In this document: piece by piece, positions 24,830-34,800 of the stretch
Numbering within the stretch: position 1 is the first letter of the stretch
Layout: each line of letters begins with the position of its first letter
NCBI RefSeq assembly: GCF_002080455.1
Contig: NZ_CP020555.1
Location: 5,120,501-5,184,500 of the forward strand
Length of the DNA: 64,000 nt
Reading direction: 5' to 3'
Source of the DNA: Streptomyces sp. Sge12
Lineage (GTDB): Bacteria > Actinomycetota > Actinomycetes > Streptomycetales > Streptomycetaceae
Notes under the pieces: model-generated
What the model was told of the DNA's origin: nothing
What the model saw: only the letters and a program-made list of their open reading frames with translations
Database searches by the model: none
Program-made: the position numbers and the translations under genes

Positions 24830-26302
24830 ATGGCTGATCAACTGACCTGGTCCGGCACCCTCGCGCGATGGGACCGCCGGCTGTTCGACGCGGTGGCCCA
24901 GCGGCACTGGCCCGGGGCCGACCGGGTGCTGCCGCGGCTCGGGCGGGCCGCGAACCACGGGGTGCTGTGGGGCGGGGCCGCCGCCGCGATCGCAGTCTTC
25001 GGCTCCAACGGTGCCCGCAAAGCCGCCGTGCGCGGGGTCGCCTCGCTGGCACTGGCCTCCGCGACCATCAACACCGTCGGCAAATGGTCCGTACGCCGTC
25101 CGCGGCCGCTGCTGGAGGGCGTGCCCCTGACCCGGCAGCTGGCCACGCAGCCGCAGACCACCTCCTTCCCGTCCGGGCACTCGGCATCGGCCTTCGCCTT
25201 CGCCACCGGCGTGGCGCTGGCGTCCCCCGGCTTGGGGGCCGTGCTGGCCCCGGTCGCCGCGTCCGTGGCGTTCTCCCGCGTCTACACCGGGGTCCACTAC
25301 CCCTCCGACGTACTCGCGGGCGCATCCCTGGGGGTGGTCGCGGGCCTCGTCGTACGCCGCCTCGCGCGGGACGCGCAGGAGGCCCGGGTCGTGCCCGGCG
25401 ACGAGCGGCCGGCCGCCGGGGCCCCGGCCCTGCCCGACGGGGCCGGCCTCACCGTGGTGGTCAACAGCGCGTCGGGGACGGCCTCGGCCGCGGGCCTCGA
25501 CGCGGTGCGCGCCCGCCTCCCCGAGGCCGAGGTGATCGAGTGCGAGGCCTCGGAGCTGACCGCCACCCTCGCGAAGGCGGCCTCGCGGGCCGCCGTGCTC
25601 GGGATCTGCGGCGGCGACGGCACGATCAACGCGGCCGCCACCGCCGCACTGCGCGCCGGGGTGCCACTGGCCGTGTTCCCCGGGGGCACCCTCAACCACT
25701 TCGCGATGGACCTCGGCCTCGCCGGAGCGCAGGCGACCTGCGAGGCCGTGGCCCAGGGCCAGGCCGTTCGCGTCGGCGTCGGCCGTTTCTCCCCGGGGCC
25801 CGGCGGAGAGCCCGGCTACTTCCTGAACAACTTCAGCATCGGCGCGTATCCGGAACTGCTCGGTCACCGGCTGCGCTGGGCCCCGCGCATCGGCGGCGGC
25901 CCGGCCGCACTGCTGGCGGCCTGGCGGGTGCTGCGCGCCCAGCGGCCCGTGCGGCTGCGGCTGGCCGGGCGGCCCCGGAGCGTGTGGCTGCTCTTCGCCG
26001 GAAACGGCACCTACCACGGCACCGGCCCCACCCCCCGCCGCCGCGACAACCTCGGCGAGGGCCTGCTGGACCTGCGGCTCGTCTACGGCGGCGGCCGTCC
26101 CGGCCCGCGGCTCCTGGCCGCCGCCTTCACGGGGCCGCTGAGCCGCTCCCCGGTCCACGTGGCCACCCGCCTGCGCAGCCTGCGCATCGGAGACATCCCC
26201 GCCGGCACCCCGCTCGCCTATGACGGCGAGTACGCGGAGGCCCCGACCGCCCTCGTCCTCGACGAGCTCCCCGACGCCCTGACCGTCTACCGCCCCCGCT
26301 GA
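24830..26302 (+). CDS. PAP2 phosphatase-diacylglycerol kinase fusion
   Basis: The 490-residue protein joins two lipid enzymes. Residues 1-185 are a PAP2-type phosphatase with the three motifs KWSVRRPRP, PSGHSASA and SRVYTGVHYPSD, and several hydrophobic helices. Residues 205-490 are a diacylglycerol/sphingosine kinase-like domain with VVVNSASGTA, GICGGDGTINAAA (nucleotide site), FPGGTLNHFA and YDGEY near the end. Such fusions occur in actinomycetes and could interconvert phosphatidic acid and diacylglycerol or act on undecaprenyl lipids; the direction is unknown. ATG 24830 has GGGGCACAGG upstream, a weak site. It seems monocistronic. Confidence 0.88.
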   Translation: MADQLTWSGTLARWDRRLFDAVAQRHWPGADRVLPRLGRAANHGVLWGGAAAAIAVFGSNGARKAAVRGVASLALASATINTVGKWSVRRPRPLLEGVPLTRQLATQPQTTSFPSGHSASAFAFATGVALASPGLGAVLAPVAASVAFSRVYTGVHYPSDVLAGASLGVVAGLVVRRLARDAQEARVVPGDERPAAGAPALPDGAGLTVVVNSASGTASAAGLDAVRARLPEAEVIECEASELTATLAKAASRAAVLGICGGDGTINAAATAALRAGVPLAVFPGGTLNHFAMDLGLAGAQATCEAVAQGQAVRVGVGRFSPGPGGEPGYFLNNFSIGAYPELLGHRLRWAPRIGGGPAALLAAWRVLRAQRPVRLRLAGRPRSVWLLFAGNGTYHGTGPTPRRRDNLGEGLLDLRLVYGGGRPGPRLLAAAFTGPLSRSPVHVATRLRSLRIGDIPAGTPLAYDGEYAEAPTALVLDELPDALTVYRPR

Positions 26303-26491
26303 CCGACGACCGCCCCCCCGACGACCGTCCCTCGCTGACCGAAGACCGCTGACCGGCGACCGCCCCGCTCACCGCCCCCTGCGGTACGCCTCCCAGGTCA
26401 CGGGGTCCTGACCTACCCATTCGCCCGCGGGTATGGACGTACGGCAAGATGGGGTGTATCTGCCCACCATCGATCTGCCGGACGGTTTCTC
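26303..26491. other. Repeat-bearing leader of ettA
   Basis: No gene is seen. The first 65 bases hold a degenerate run of gaccg/acgaccgc and gctgaccg units. The remainder presumably carries the ettA promoter. Confidence 0.4.
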
Positions 26492-28156
<1,665 letters not shown>

Positions 28157-28166
28157 GGTCGCCGTC

Positions 28167-28676
28167 ATGGCCAGACACCACTACCGGTGCCCCCTGCGCT
28201 GGGCGGACATGGATGCCTTCGGGCACGTCAACAACGTCGTCTTCCTCCGCTACCTGGAGGAGGCGCGGATCGACTTCATGTTCCGCCTCGCGCCGGGGGA
28301 GGGCAGTGAGTCCTTCACGGGCGGGTCCGTCGTGGCCCGTCACGAGATCGACTACAAGCTGCCCCTCGTGCACCGCCACGAGCCGGTCCTCATCGAGTCC
28401 TGGGTGACCCGGATAGGCGCCGCGTCCCTGACCATCCGCTACGAGGTCAAGGACGAGGCGACCGAGGACGCGCCCGAGACGGTCTACGTGCGCGCCGAGA
28501 CCGTGGTCGTGCCCTACAACCTCGCCGCCGGGCGGCCCCGCCGCATCACGGCCGAGGAGAGGCGCTTCCTCCAGGAGTACCTCGACGAGCCCGAGGCCGC
28601 GTCCGAGGCCGTGTCCGCGTCAGCGGCCGCGTCGTCTTCCGGATCCGGCTCCGCGACCGGATCCCTCGCGGCATGA
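28167..28676 (+). CDS. 4HBT-type acyl-CoA thioesterase
   Basis: This is a hot-dog fold thioesterase of 169 residues. RWADMDAFGHVNNVVFLRYLEEARIDF-type segment (residues 9-35) includes the conserved Asp and the HVNN turn of 4-hydroxybenzoyl-CoA thioesterases/YbgC-like enzymes. The pattern VARHEIDYKLPL to IRYEVKD completes the fold. The last 30 residues are a Ser/Ala/Gly-rich tail of no evident function. ATG 28167 follows GAGG. The gene is 10 bases after ettA, and its stop overlaps the next start (ATGA), so three genes are probably co-transcribed. Confidence 0.88.
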   Translation: MARHHYRCPLRWADMDAFGHVNNVVFLRYLEEARIDFMFRLAPGEGSESFTGGSVVARHEIDYKLPLVHRHEPVLIESWVTRIGAASLTIRYEVKDEATEDAPETVYVRAETVVVPYNLAAGRPRRITAEERRFLQEYLDEPEAASEAVSASAAASSSGSGSATGSLAA

Positions 28677-29401
28677 ACGACCGGTTGCGCTTCGCCGATT
28701 CCGGGGAGGCGGCGGACCTCGCCGCCTTCCTGGGCCGGCTGGTGCACTACGACCGCGCCGCCGCCGTCCGCCTCCAGGCGGGTGGCGGCGCGCTCGCCGT
28801 CTTCGGGCGGCCGCCGTCCTTCGACATCCTCGCCATCCGGACGGTGCGGCTCGCCGCGCCCGTCGCGACGCCGCTGGACCTGACGGTGTCCGCCGGGGAG
28901 CTGCTGGAGTCCGTCGACGAGTCCGCGGCCGAGGCCGCCGTGCCCGGGCCGGTCACCGGACCGCCCTGGGCCGGGGTGCTCCCGCCCCGCGGCGGCTGGC
29001 GGCAGGTCCCGGGGCTGCCCGGCCCCGAGGCGATGGGGGCGGCCGTGGCTGCCGCCGTCGCCGAGTTCCGGGCCCGTGACGAGGCCCTGCCCGTGCAGCA
29101 CCGGACCCGCTCGGAGCGCGACCGCATCGGCCGCGAGATCTGGTCCCGCACGCTGGGCGACACCGAACTCCCGCTGCGCGCCGTGCACGCCGCGCAGTCC
29201 CTGGGCTTCCTGCGGCCGGTACGGGCCTCTGTGCCCGCTCCCGCTCCCGCACCGGGCGGCCCCGGCGCCCCCGTCCCCGCCCCGGTGGCGCTGCTCGCCG
29301 CCGGGACCTGGCTCAGGCTGCGCACCCCGTACGGCTCCGTCGCCATGCGCCGCCCCGGCGTCACGGGCGGCCTGGGCGCCCTCCAGGTCCGGCCGGTCTG
29401 A
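28673..29401 (+). CDS. Conserved hypothetical protein
   Basis: I do not recognise a named domain. The 242-residue cytoplasmic protein starts with a helix (ADSGEAADLAAFLGRL). It contains an alternating strand/helix region with GGALAVFGRPPSFDILAIRTVRLA, then a Trp-containing middle (PPWAGVLPPRGGWRQVPG). The C-terminal half, EIWSRTLGDTELPLRAVHAA to WLRLRTPYGSVAMRR, looks like a small compact domain interrupted by a Pro/Ala loop. The ATGA overlap with the thioesterase suggests translational coupling and a shared pathway. It converges on the haemoglobin gene. Confidence 0.7.
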   Translation: MNDRLRFADSGEAADLAAFLGRLVHYDRAAAVRLQAGGGALAVFGRPPSFDILAIRTVRLAAPVATPLDLTVSAGELLESVDESAAEAAVPGPVTGPPWAGVLPPRGGWRQVPGLPGPEAMGAAVAAAVAEFRARDEALPVQHRTRSERDRIGREIWSRTLGDTELPLRAVHAAQSLGFLRPVRASVPAPAPAPGGPGAPVPAPVALLAAGTWLRLRTPYGSVAMRRPGVTGGLGALQVRPV

Positions 29402-29444
29402 CCACTCCGACCACTCCCGACCGGTCCGACCGGCCGGAGGGTCC

Positions 29445-29849
29445 CTATCCCGCCGTATTGATCATCGACGCGGCGGCGTACGTCAGGTACTTCCACAGCT
29501 GCGCCTCGTGCTCCGGCGCCAGGCCCAGCTCGTCCACCGCGACCCGCATATGGCTCAGCCACGCGTCGTGGGCGGCCGCGTCCACCTGGAACGGTGCGTG
29601 CCGCATCCGCAGGCGCGGGTGCCCGCGGTGCTGGCTGTAGGTGGTCGGACCGCCCCAGTACTGCATCAGGAACAGCGCGAACCGCTCCTCGGCGGGACCC
29701 AGGTCCTCCTCCGGGTACATCGGGCGCAGCAGCGGGTCCTGCGCGACCCCCTGGTAGAAACGCCGGACGAGGCGACGGAAGGTCTCCTCGCCGCCCACCT
29801 GCTCGTAGAACGTCTGCTCCTGAAGTGCGCCCCGCGGAATCTCATTCAC
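29445..29849 (-). CDS. glbO: Group II truncated haemoglobin (trHbO)
   Basis: The 134-residue protein is a group II truncated globin. FYEQVGGEETFRRLVRRFYQGV is the start of the fold, MQYWGGPTTYSQ holds the CD1-region aromatic, LRMRHAPF contains the proximal His, and DAWLSHM carries the Trp at G8 typical of trHbO. These proteins bind oxygen or detoxify NO and peroxide near the membrane. Translation starts at GTG 29849. It is divergent from the methyltransferase gene, with 91 bases between them. No electron-transfer partner is encoded next to it. Confidence 0.92.
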   Translation of the reverse strand: MNEIPRGALQEQTFYEQVGGEETFRRLVRRFYQGVAQDPLLRPMYPEEDLGPAEERFALFLMQYWGGPTTYSQHRGHPRLRMRHAPFQVDAAAHDAWLSHMRVAVDELGLAPEHEAQLWKYLTYAAASMINTAG

Positions 29850-29940
29850 CCGACCATCGTCTCAGACGCCCGGAACCAGGACCCCGGTCCTAGGACCCCT
29901 CGCACTCGCACGCTGCGCCCGGGCGCAGGACAGTGGAGGC

Positions 29941-30930
29941 ATGGCCGCACACACCGCACGCATCGAGGCACGGGACCTGCGGGACACCGCGCACGCCGCC
30001 CAGGTGCGGGAGCTGACCGCCGCCGGGGTGCTGGAGGACCCACGCTGGCGGGCGGCGTTCGCCGCCGTCCCCCGGCACGTGTTCGTCCCGTACTTCTGGA
30101 CCGGCCGCGGCGCCGGTCACGAGCGGCTGTGGGCCGAGGACCCCGACCCCGAACACCGCGCCCGCTGGCTGCGCGGGGTCTACGTCGACACCCCGCTGGC
30201 GACCCGGCTGCGCGACGGCCGGCTGGTCTCCTCCAGCAGCCAGCCCTCCCTGATGGCGAAGATGCTGGCCGCGCTGGACGTGCGCGACGGCGACGACGTA
30301 CTGGAGATCGGCGCGGGCACCGGCTACAACGCGGCCCTGCTGTGCCACCGCCTCGGCGACGAGCACGTCACCACCGTCGACCTGGACGAGGAGATCACCG
30401 AGTCCGCGCGGTCGCACCTGGCCGAGCTCGGCTACCACCCCGCGGTGATCACCGGCGACGGCGCGCGCGGCTGCCCCGCCCGGGCGCCGTTCGACCGGAT
30501 CATGGTGACCTGCACCCTGCCGCTGATCCCGCACGCCTGGCCGGCCCAGTGCCGGCCGGGGGCCCGGATCCTGGCCCCGCTGTCGACCGGCCTGATCGCA
30601 CTGACCGTCCGGGACGCCGATTTCGCCGAGGGCAACTTCCTGCACACCCCGGCGTACTTCGTCCCGCTGCGCGGCGCCACGGCCGCACCCCCGCCCGACC
30701 CGGCCACCGCGGAGTACGGCCTCCCGTACGAGCTGGTGGAGAACGAGCGCTTCCAGTTCATGCTGGTCCTGACCGCGGGCGTCCTGCACCCCCGCGAGGC
30801 CCTGGACCTCTGGCGCCGCGAGGACCGCCCGTCCCGCGAACGCTTCGGCGTCTCGGTCAGCGCGGAGGGCCAGTGGTCCTGGCTGGACGACCCCCAGGGC
30901 CCCTACGTATGGCCCCTGGGGGAGCCCTGA
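29941..30930 (+). CDS. PIMT-like SAM-dependent methyltransferase
   Basis: The 329-residue protein resembles protein-L-isoaspartate O-methyltransferases. SSSSQPSLMAKMLAAL is the substrate-loop region, DVLEIGAGTGYNAALL is SAM motif I, VTTVDLDEEI and GDGARGCPARAPFDRIMVTCTL continue the fold. An extra C-terminal part of about 100 residues (ENERFQFMLVL to YVWPLG) goes beyond the minimal enzyme, as in the Streptomyces methyltransferases that act on peptides or antibiotic precursors. No precursor peptide or lanthipeptide gene is next to it. A GGAGG sits unusually close to ATG 29941, so a slightly later start is possible. Confidence 0.8.
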   Translation: MAAHTARIEARDLRDTAHAAQVRELTAAGVLEDPRWRAAFAAVPRHVFVPYFWTGRGAGHERLWAEDPDPEHRARWLRGVYVDTPLATRLRDGRLVSSSSQPSLMAKMLAALDVRDGDDVLEIGAGTGYNAALLCHRLGDEHVTTVDLDEEITESARSHLAELGYHPAVITGDGARGCPARAPFDRIMVTCTLPLIPHAWPAQCRPGARILAPLSTGLIALTVRDADFAEGNFLHTPAYFVPLRGATAAPPPDPATAEYGLPYELVENERFQFMLVLTAGVLHPREALDLWRREDRPSRERFGVSVSAEGQWSWLDDPQGPYVWPLGEP

Positions 30931-31076
30931 CTCAGCCGCGGGACGGGTCCGCTGCCCGGCGTCGGCCGTGCCTGTCCACTGCCTGTCCACGGATATCGAA
31001 CTCCGGCGCGATGTTGATCAGTTGGCGCTAGAGTGCCGAGGATGGAAGGCTCGCGTCACGCCCCGGGGGAGCATCG

Positions 31077-31700
31077 TTGAGTATCGGTTCGGAGGAACAC
31101 GAGCACGGGCTCGCGCTCGTCCTCGTCGCCGGATATGCCGGATCCGGCAAATCCGAGGCGGGGAAGATGATGTCGCAGGCGACGGGCTGGCCGCTGCTGG
31201 ACAAGGACACACTGACGAGGCCGCTCACGGAGTCGCTGCTGTCCCATCTCAACGGCGACCCCGATGACCGGCACAGCAGCGTCTACGCCGAGAACGTGCG
31301 TCCGTTGGAGTACGAGTCCCTGATGAAGGCGTGCTGGGAGAACCTCGAGTGCGGGGTGCCGGTGGTCGCCGTAGCACCCTTCCTCGCCGAGGTCGTCGAC
31401 GATCAGTGGGCCGCCCGGACACGTCGCCACTGCTCGCGCCTGGACGCCGGCCTGGAGGTGGTGTGGGTGGACAGCGACGCGTCGTCGATGCGCGAGCGGC
31501 TCACCTCGCGCAACGCGGCACGGGACACGTGGAAGCTCGCGAACTGGCGCCAGTACCTCGGGTCGATCTCCCTGGAGCGGCGCCCCGTCGGGGAGTTCCA
31601 CCTCGTCGACAACCGGATCACCGCGATGACACCCCTCGCCGAGCAGGTGGAATCGGTGGCCATGATCCTGTCCCGTCGATACGGCGAGGGGCAGGCGTGA
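31077..31700 (+). CDS. P-loop kinase-like ATPase (AAA_33 type)
   Basis: The 207-residue protein has a P-loop kinase core: VAGYAGSGKSEAGKMM (Walker A near 19-26), then DKDTLTRPL. VPVVAVAPFLAEVV is a Walker-B-like strand, and VDSDASSMRERLTSRNAARD provides the Arg-rich lid. This resembles small kinases of the AAA_33/zeta-toxin/chloramphenicol-phosphotransferase group, but the substrate is unknown. It starts at TTG 31077 with GGGGGAG upstream. Its stop overlaps the start of a second P-loop kinase (GTGA), so they are made together. No toxin-antitoxin partner is recognisable. Confidence 0.75.
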   Translation: MSIGSEEHEHGLALVLVAGYAGSGKSEAGKMMSQATGWPLLDKDTLTRPLTESLLSHLNGDPDDRHSSVYAENVRPLEYESLMKACWENLECGVPVVAVAPFLAEVVDDQWAARTRRHCSRLDAGLEVVWVDSDASSMRERLTSRNAARDTWKLANWRQYLGSISLERRPVGEFHLVDNRITAMTPLAEQVESVAMILSRRYGEGQA

Positions 31701-32356
31701 ACGTGAACGCGAAAGTGAACGCCCAGCGTGACGGGAGCCCCCGAGGGGTCGTCCTCTTCGGACCTCCGACGGCAGGCAAGGACACGGTCAGCGCCGCGCT
31801 GACCGGCCTGGACACGCGATACGGGCAGCTGACCAAGATCAAGGTGGGATCCGGGCGCACCACCGGCTATCGCATGGCCGACGCCGATGAGCTGGCGGCC
31901 CTGCGCGCCGCCGGTCGGCTGGTGCTGGAGACCCGGAGGTACGGCAACACGTACGCGATCGACCGAGACGACCTGGACGCCATGACCGGGGCGGGCCGCA
32001 TCCCGATCGTGCACATCGGCAGCGTCGAGCACCTGCGCAGCTTCACCGCCGCCGTCCGGGAACCATGGCTGTGCGTGCTCCTGTGGGTGCCCCGCGACGT
32101 GTGCGAGCAGCGGTCCCGAGGCCGGGGCGACCGGGACACCGCCGACCGGCTCGCCGCCTGGGACGAGGCGCTGGCCGATCTGGGCACGGTGCAGGACGGT
32201 GAGGAGCCGTTCGATCTCCTGCTGCGCACCGACCACACGGACCCGGACCGGACCGCCGAGATCATCGCCCGGGCCCACGCGCACCACCAGGGGGAGCGGA
32301 ACCGGGCCGCGACCCTGACCGCCTTCCTCGGTCAGGCCGCGACCGCCGAACGGTGA
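31697..32356 (+). CDS. Guanylate-kinase/PhnN-like P-loop kinase
   Basis: The 219-residue protein has VVLFGPPTAGKDTVSAAL as Walker A, with the K-D-T ending seen in PhnN-like ribose bisphosphokinases. A guanylate-kinase-like core follows: KIKVGSGRTTGYRMADADE, LVLETRRYGNTYAID and IVHIGSVEHL. It is too divergent to be the housekeeping Gmk. GTG 31697 overlaps the stop of the preceding kinase. The first ten codons (NVNAKVNAQ) are low in complexity. It forms the middle of a three-gene unit with the upstream kinase and a beta-helix membrane protein 57 bases downstream. Confidence 0.72.
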   Translation: MNVNAKVNAQRDGSPRGVVLFGPPTAGKDTVSAALTGLDTRYGQLTKIKVGSGRTTGYRMADADELAALRAAGRLVLETRRYGNTYAIDRDDLDAMTGAGRIPIVHIGSVEHLRSFTAAVREPWLCVLLWVPRDVCEQRSRGRGDRDTADRLAAWDEALADLGTVQDGEEPFDLLLRTDHTDPDRTAEIIARAHAHHQGERNRAATLTAFLGQAATAER

Positions 32357-32413
32357 GACGGCGGGCATGACGTCGCGCGGCGGTCCGTGCATCACGGTGG
32401 GGAGGGGACACAC

Positions 32414-33910
32414 ATGGCGACGATCAGCACGCTCGACGCGCTGGCACGTGCGGCGGACCCGGACGCGTCGACAGGCCGCGAACGGGACCTGACGATCAGA
32501 CAGAAGGACATCGACGACCCCCTGGTACTCGATTCGCTCACCGCAGGCAGGCTGGCCCTGCACCGGGTGAACGTGGCCGGGGCCATCACCCTGCGATCGT
32601 GCGTCATCGAGGAGCTGGTCGTCGACCACTGCACCGCCGACGCCCTGCTCGTGAGCAACTCCAGGATCGGCCGGCTCGTCGTGCGCAACACCCCGCGCAA
32701 CACCGAGGTCGACGTGAGCGAGACGGCGCTGGAAGCCCTCGACGTCCACTCCTGCGGGCCGACGCGCTTCGAGGGCGTGCGCGTGTCCGACTCGGTGCAG
32801 ATCTCGGCGATGCGGGGGCCGGTCCAGCTCAAACGACTGCGGGCGGCCACGCTGGCTCTGCGCAGCCAGGCCGCCGTGGGGCGGCAGCGCCGGCCCCAGG
32901 TGTCCCTGGAGAACCTGCACGTCACCGAAACCATCACCCTCGACGACCTGTGGCTGGCGTCCCTCACCCTCGACGAGGTCGACGTCGCTGCGCTGCTCCT
33001 GCGGCGGGTCCGCGTGGACACGCCCTTCCGCGGGACGGGGGTGCGTTGCCGGGACGGTCTGCGCATCAACGGCATGGTGGTGCCCGGCGAGGCCAGTGCG
33101 CTGCTCGACAGCGAGGTCCGGGGCCCGGTGGTGGTCCGGGGTCTGCGCCATGCGGAGGCCGTGCCCGCACAGCGCCGGCATACGGCGCCGGACACCGCGC
33201 CGGCCCCCGGCGCCGCCGCGGAGCTGGTCTTCCGGTCGTCCATCATCTCCAGCCTCGCCGCCAGCGCCGACGAGGTGGCTCCGGTGGTGGTGGAGCTTGC
33301 GGACAGCTCGGTCCGGGCGCTCGCGGTGCCCGTCGGTCCGGCCCGGTACCGGCTGGCCGGCACGAGCAGTGTCCAGGAGGTGGACCTCGGCGACGCGGTC
33401 TTCCGGAACGACGAGCACGTCACGGGTTTCCTCGACCGGGTGTTCACCCGGGTGAGCCCCGGGGCACTGGAGGCCGTGCGTTCGACACTGACCGGGCGCC
33501 GGCGCATGTCGGAGGGGGACCAGCTGTACTACTTCACCCGGCAGCGGGAGGCGGCCGAGAGGCCCCTGCTCCGGCGTCTCGCGGGCCGGGCGCTGCTCGG
33601 CGGCGTCCTCGGGTGGGGTGTGAGAGCGCGGAACCCGGCGCGGACCCTGGGCGCGGCGATGCTGTCCACGGCCGTTGCCCTGCACCTCTCCGGTGCCGCT
33701 CGGGACCCGCAGGACGGTGGTGTCCTCGACCTGGTGGCTGCGGGGAGGGCGCTCGTCCTGGCCTGCGCCCTGTGGCTGAACGTCGGTGTGGGTGCCCCGT
33801 CCGAGCTGAAGACGCACGCCTGGACGGCGCTCGCCGTGGGCTGCACCGGCGGCGGGCTGCTCTTCACGACCCTGACCGTGGGCATCGTCATCCGGAAGCT
33901 GGTGCGCTGA
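32414..33910 (+). CDS. Beta-helix membrane protein of unknown function
   Basis: The 498-residue protein has no recognised enzyme domain. Residues about 30-300 show a regular pattern of short strands about 20 residues apart (LALHRVNVAGAITL, LVVDHCTADALLV, RLVVRN, LDVHSC), as in right-handed beta-helices and pentapeptide-type proteins. Then comes a helical linker with SEGDQLYYFTRQREAAE. Three hydrophobic segments follow near 413-432, 440-458 and 470-495, ending VIRKLVR. The combination recalls beta-helix proteins linked to channel-like membrane domains. ATG 32414 has GGGAGGGG upstream. It probably belongs with the two overlapping P-loop kinases. Confidence 0.7.
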   Translation: MATISTLDALARAADPDASTGRERDLTIRQKDIDDPLVLDSLTAGRLALHRVNVAGAITLRSCVIEELVVDHCTADALLVSNSRIGRLVVRNTPRNTEVDVSETALEALDVHSCGPTRFEGVRVSDSVQISAMRGPVQLKRLRAATLALRSQAAVGRQRRPQVSLENLHVTETITLDDLWLASLTLDEVDVAALLLRRVRVDTPFRGTGVRCRDGLRINGMVVPGEASALLDSEVRGPVVVRGLRHAEAVPAQRRHTAPDTAPAPGAAAELVFRSSIISSLAASADEVAPVVVELADSSVRALAVPVGPARYRLAGTSSVQEVDLGDAVFRNDEHVTGFLDRVFTRVSPGALEAVRSTLTGRRRMSEGDQLYYFTRQREAAERPLLRRLAGRALLGGVLGWGVRARNPARTLGAAMLSTAVALHLSGAARDPQDGGVLDLVAAGRALVLACALWLNVGVGAPSELKTHAWTALAVGCTGGGLLFTTLTVGIVIRKLVR

Positions 33911-33935
33911 CGGGGCCAACCCCGGGGGAAGTCCG

Positions 33936-34787
33936 TCAGCCACGGTCCGGATCGCCGCGCAGCAGCTCCAGGGCCTCCTCCACGGTGAGGGTTGCGTCGC
34001 GCGCCGTGTCCCAGCGGTCGAGCGTCGAGACGGCCGCCAGCATCAGGTCGTCGGGGAGGCCCGCGTCGCTGAGCAGCGTGGCCGCGTCGGCCAGCTCGGG
34101 GCCCCAACGCCACGCCCGGGCGGCCGTTTTGGGGATGTAGTCCGTCTCGCTCAGGTAGCTGCCCGTCCGCTTGGCCGCGATGGCCAGGAGATCGTCGCCG
34201 ACGCCGTGCGCCTGGGCGGCGCCGTAGGCCAACGCGGCCAGGACGCGTGATGCCTTCTGGTAGCTGGAGTAGGAGAGTTTGAGGGCCGACGCCGCTCCCA
34301 ACTCGGTGCCCAGGTCGTGCGTACGGACGTCGGTCCCGGCGAAGAGCCGCTCGACCCGGCCCGTGCGGCCGGGCTCCCCGGACAGGTAGAGCGTCGGCCT
34401 CTTGCCGCCGACGGGCGGCGAACCGACCACAGCGGCGTCGATCGTCTCCGCGTCGGGCAGGAGGGCGGCGATGCGCCTCACGCGGCCCGGGGAGATCGCG
34501 TTCGCCTCCACGTACGTGCGCCCGGCGAAGCCGTGAGCGGCGACCTGTGCGGCGAGCTCCTCGGCCGCGGCCGGAGGGCAGAGCGACAGGACCACGTCGG
34601 CGCGGTCCAAGAGGTCCGAGAAGGCCGCGGGCTCCAGGCCGGCCTGCTCGGCACGCCTTCGTGTGACGTCGCTCCGGCCGTCGGGGCACCACAGGGCGGT
34701 GACCCCCCGCGCGCGCAGTTGGGCGCCGAAGGCGGCCCCCATGCTGCCCGGGTGCAGCAGTCCGACCGTGGTGGCTGGTTCCGTCAT
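33936..34787 (-). CDS. 6-phosphogluconate-dehydrogenase-like NAD(P) oxidoreductase
   Basis: The 283-residue protein has an N-terminal Rossmann domain (TVGLLHPGSMGAAFGAQL, the GxxxPGxMG type). It is followed by an all-helical C-terminal domain of DUF1932 type (ALKLSYSSYQKASRVLAALAYG). This matches the beta-hydroxyacid dehydrogenase/6PGDH-like family rather than true Gnd. A conserved Lys (KLSY) is in place for catalysis. The substrate is unknown. ATG 34787 follows AAGGGGA. It lies 13 bases after the HAD phosphatase gene on the same strand and converges on the beta-helix gene with only 25 bases between. Confidence 0.82.
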   Translation of the reverse strand: MTEPATTVGLLHPGSMGAAFGAQLRARGVTALWCPDGRSDVTRRRAEQAGLEPAAFSDLLDRADVVLSLCPPAAAEELAAQVAAHGFAGRTYVEANAISPGRVRRIAALLPDAETIDAAVVGSPPVGGKRPTLYLSGEPGRTGRVERLFAGTDVRTHDLGTELGAASALKLSYSSYQKASRVLAALAYGAAQAHGVGDDLLAIAAKRTGSYLSETDYIPKTAARAWRWGPELADAATLLSDAGLPDDLMLAAVSTLDRWDTARDATLTVEEALELLRGDPDRG

Positions 34788-34800
34788 CGGTGCGTCCCCT

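Noticed and set aside
31077-31700. Zeta-type toxin of a toxin-antitoxin pair
   Set aside because: The P-loop fits, but no small antitoxin gene is next to it and the neighbour is another kinase.
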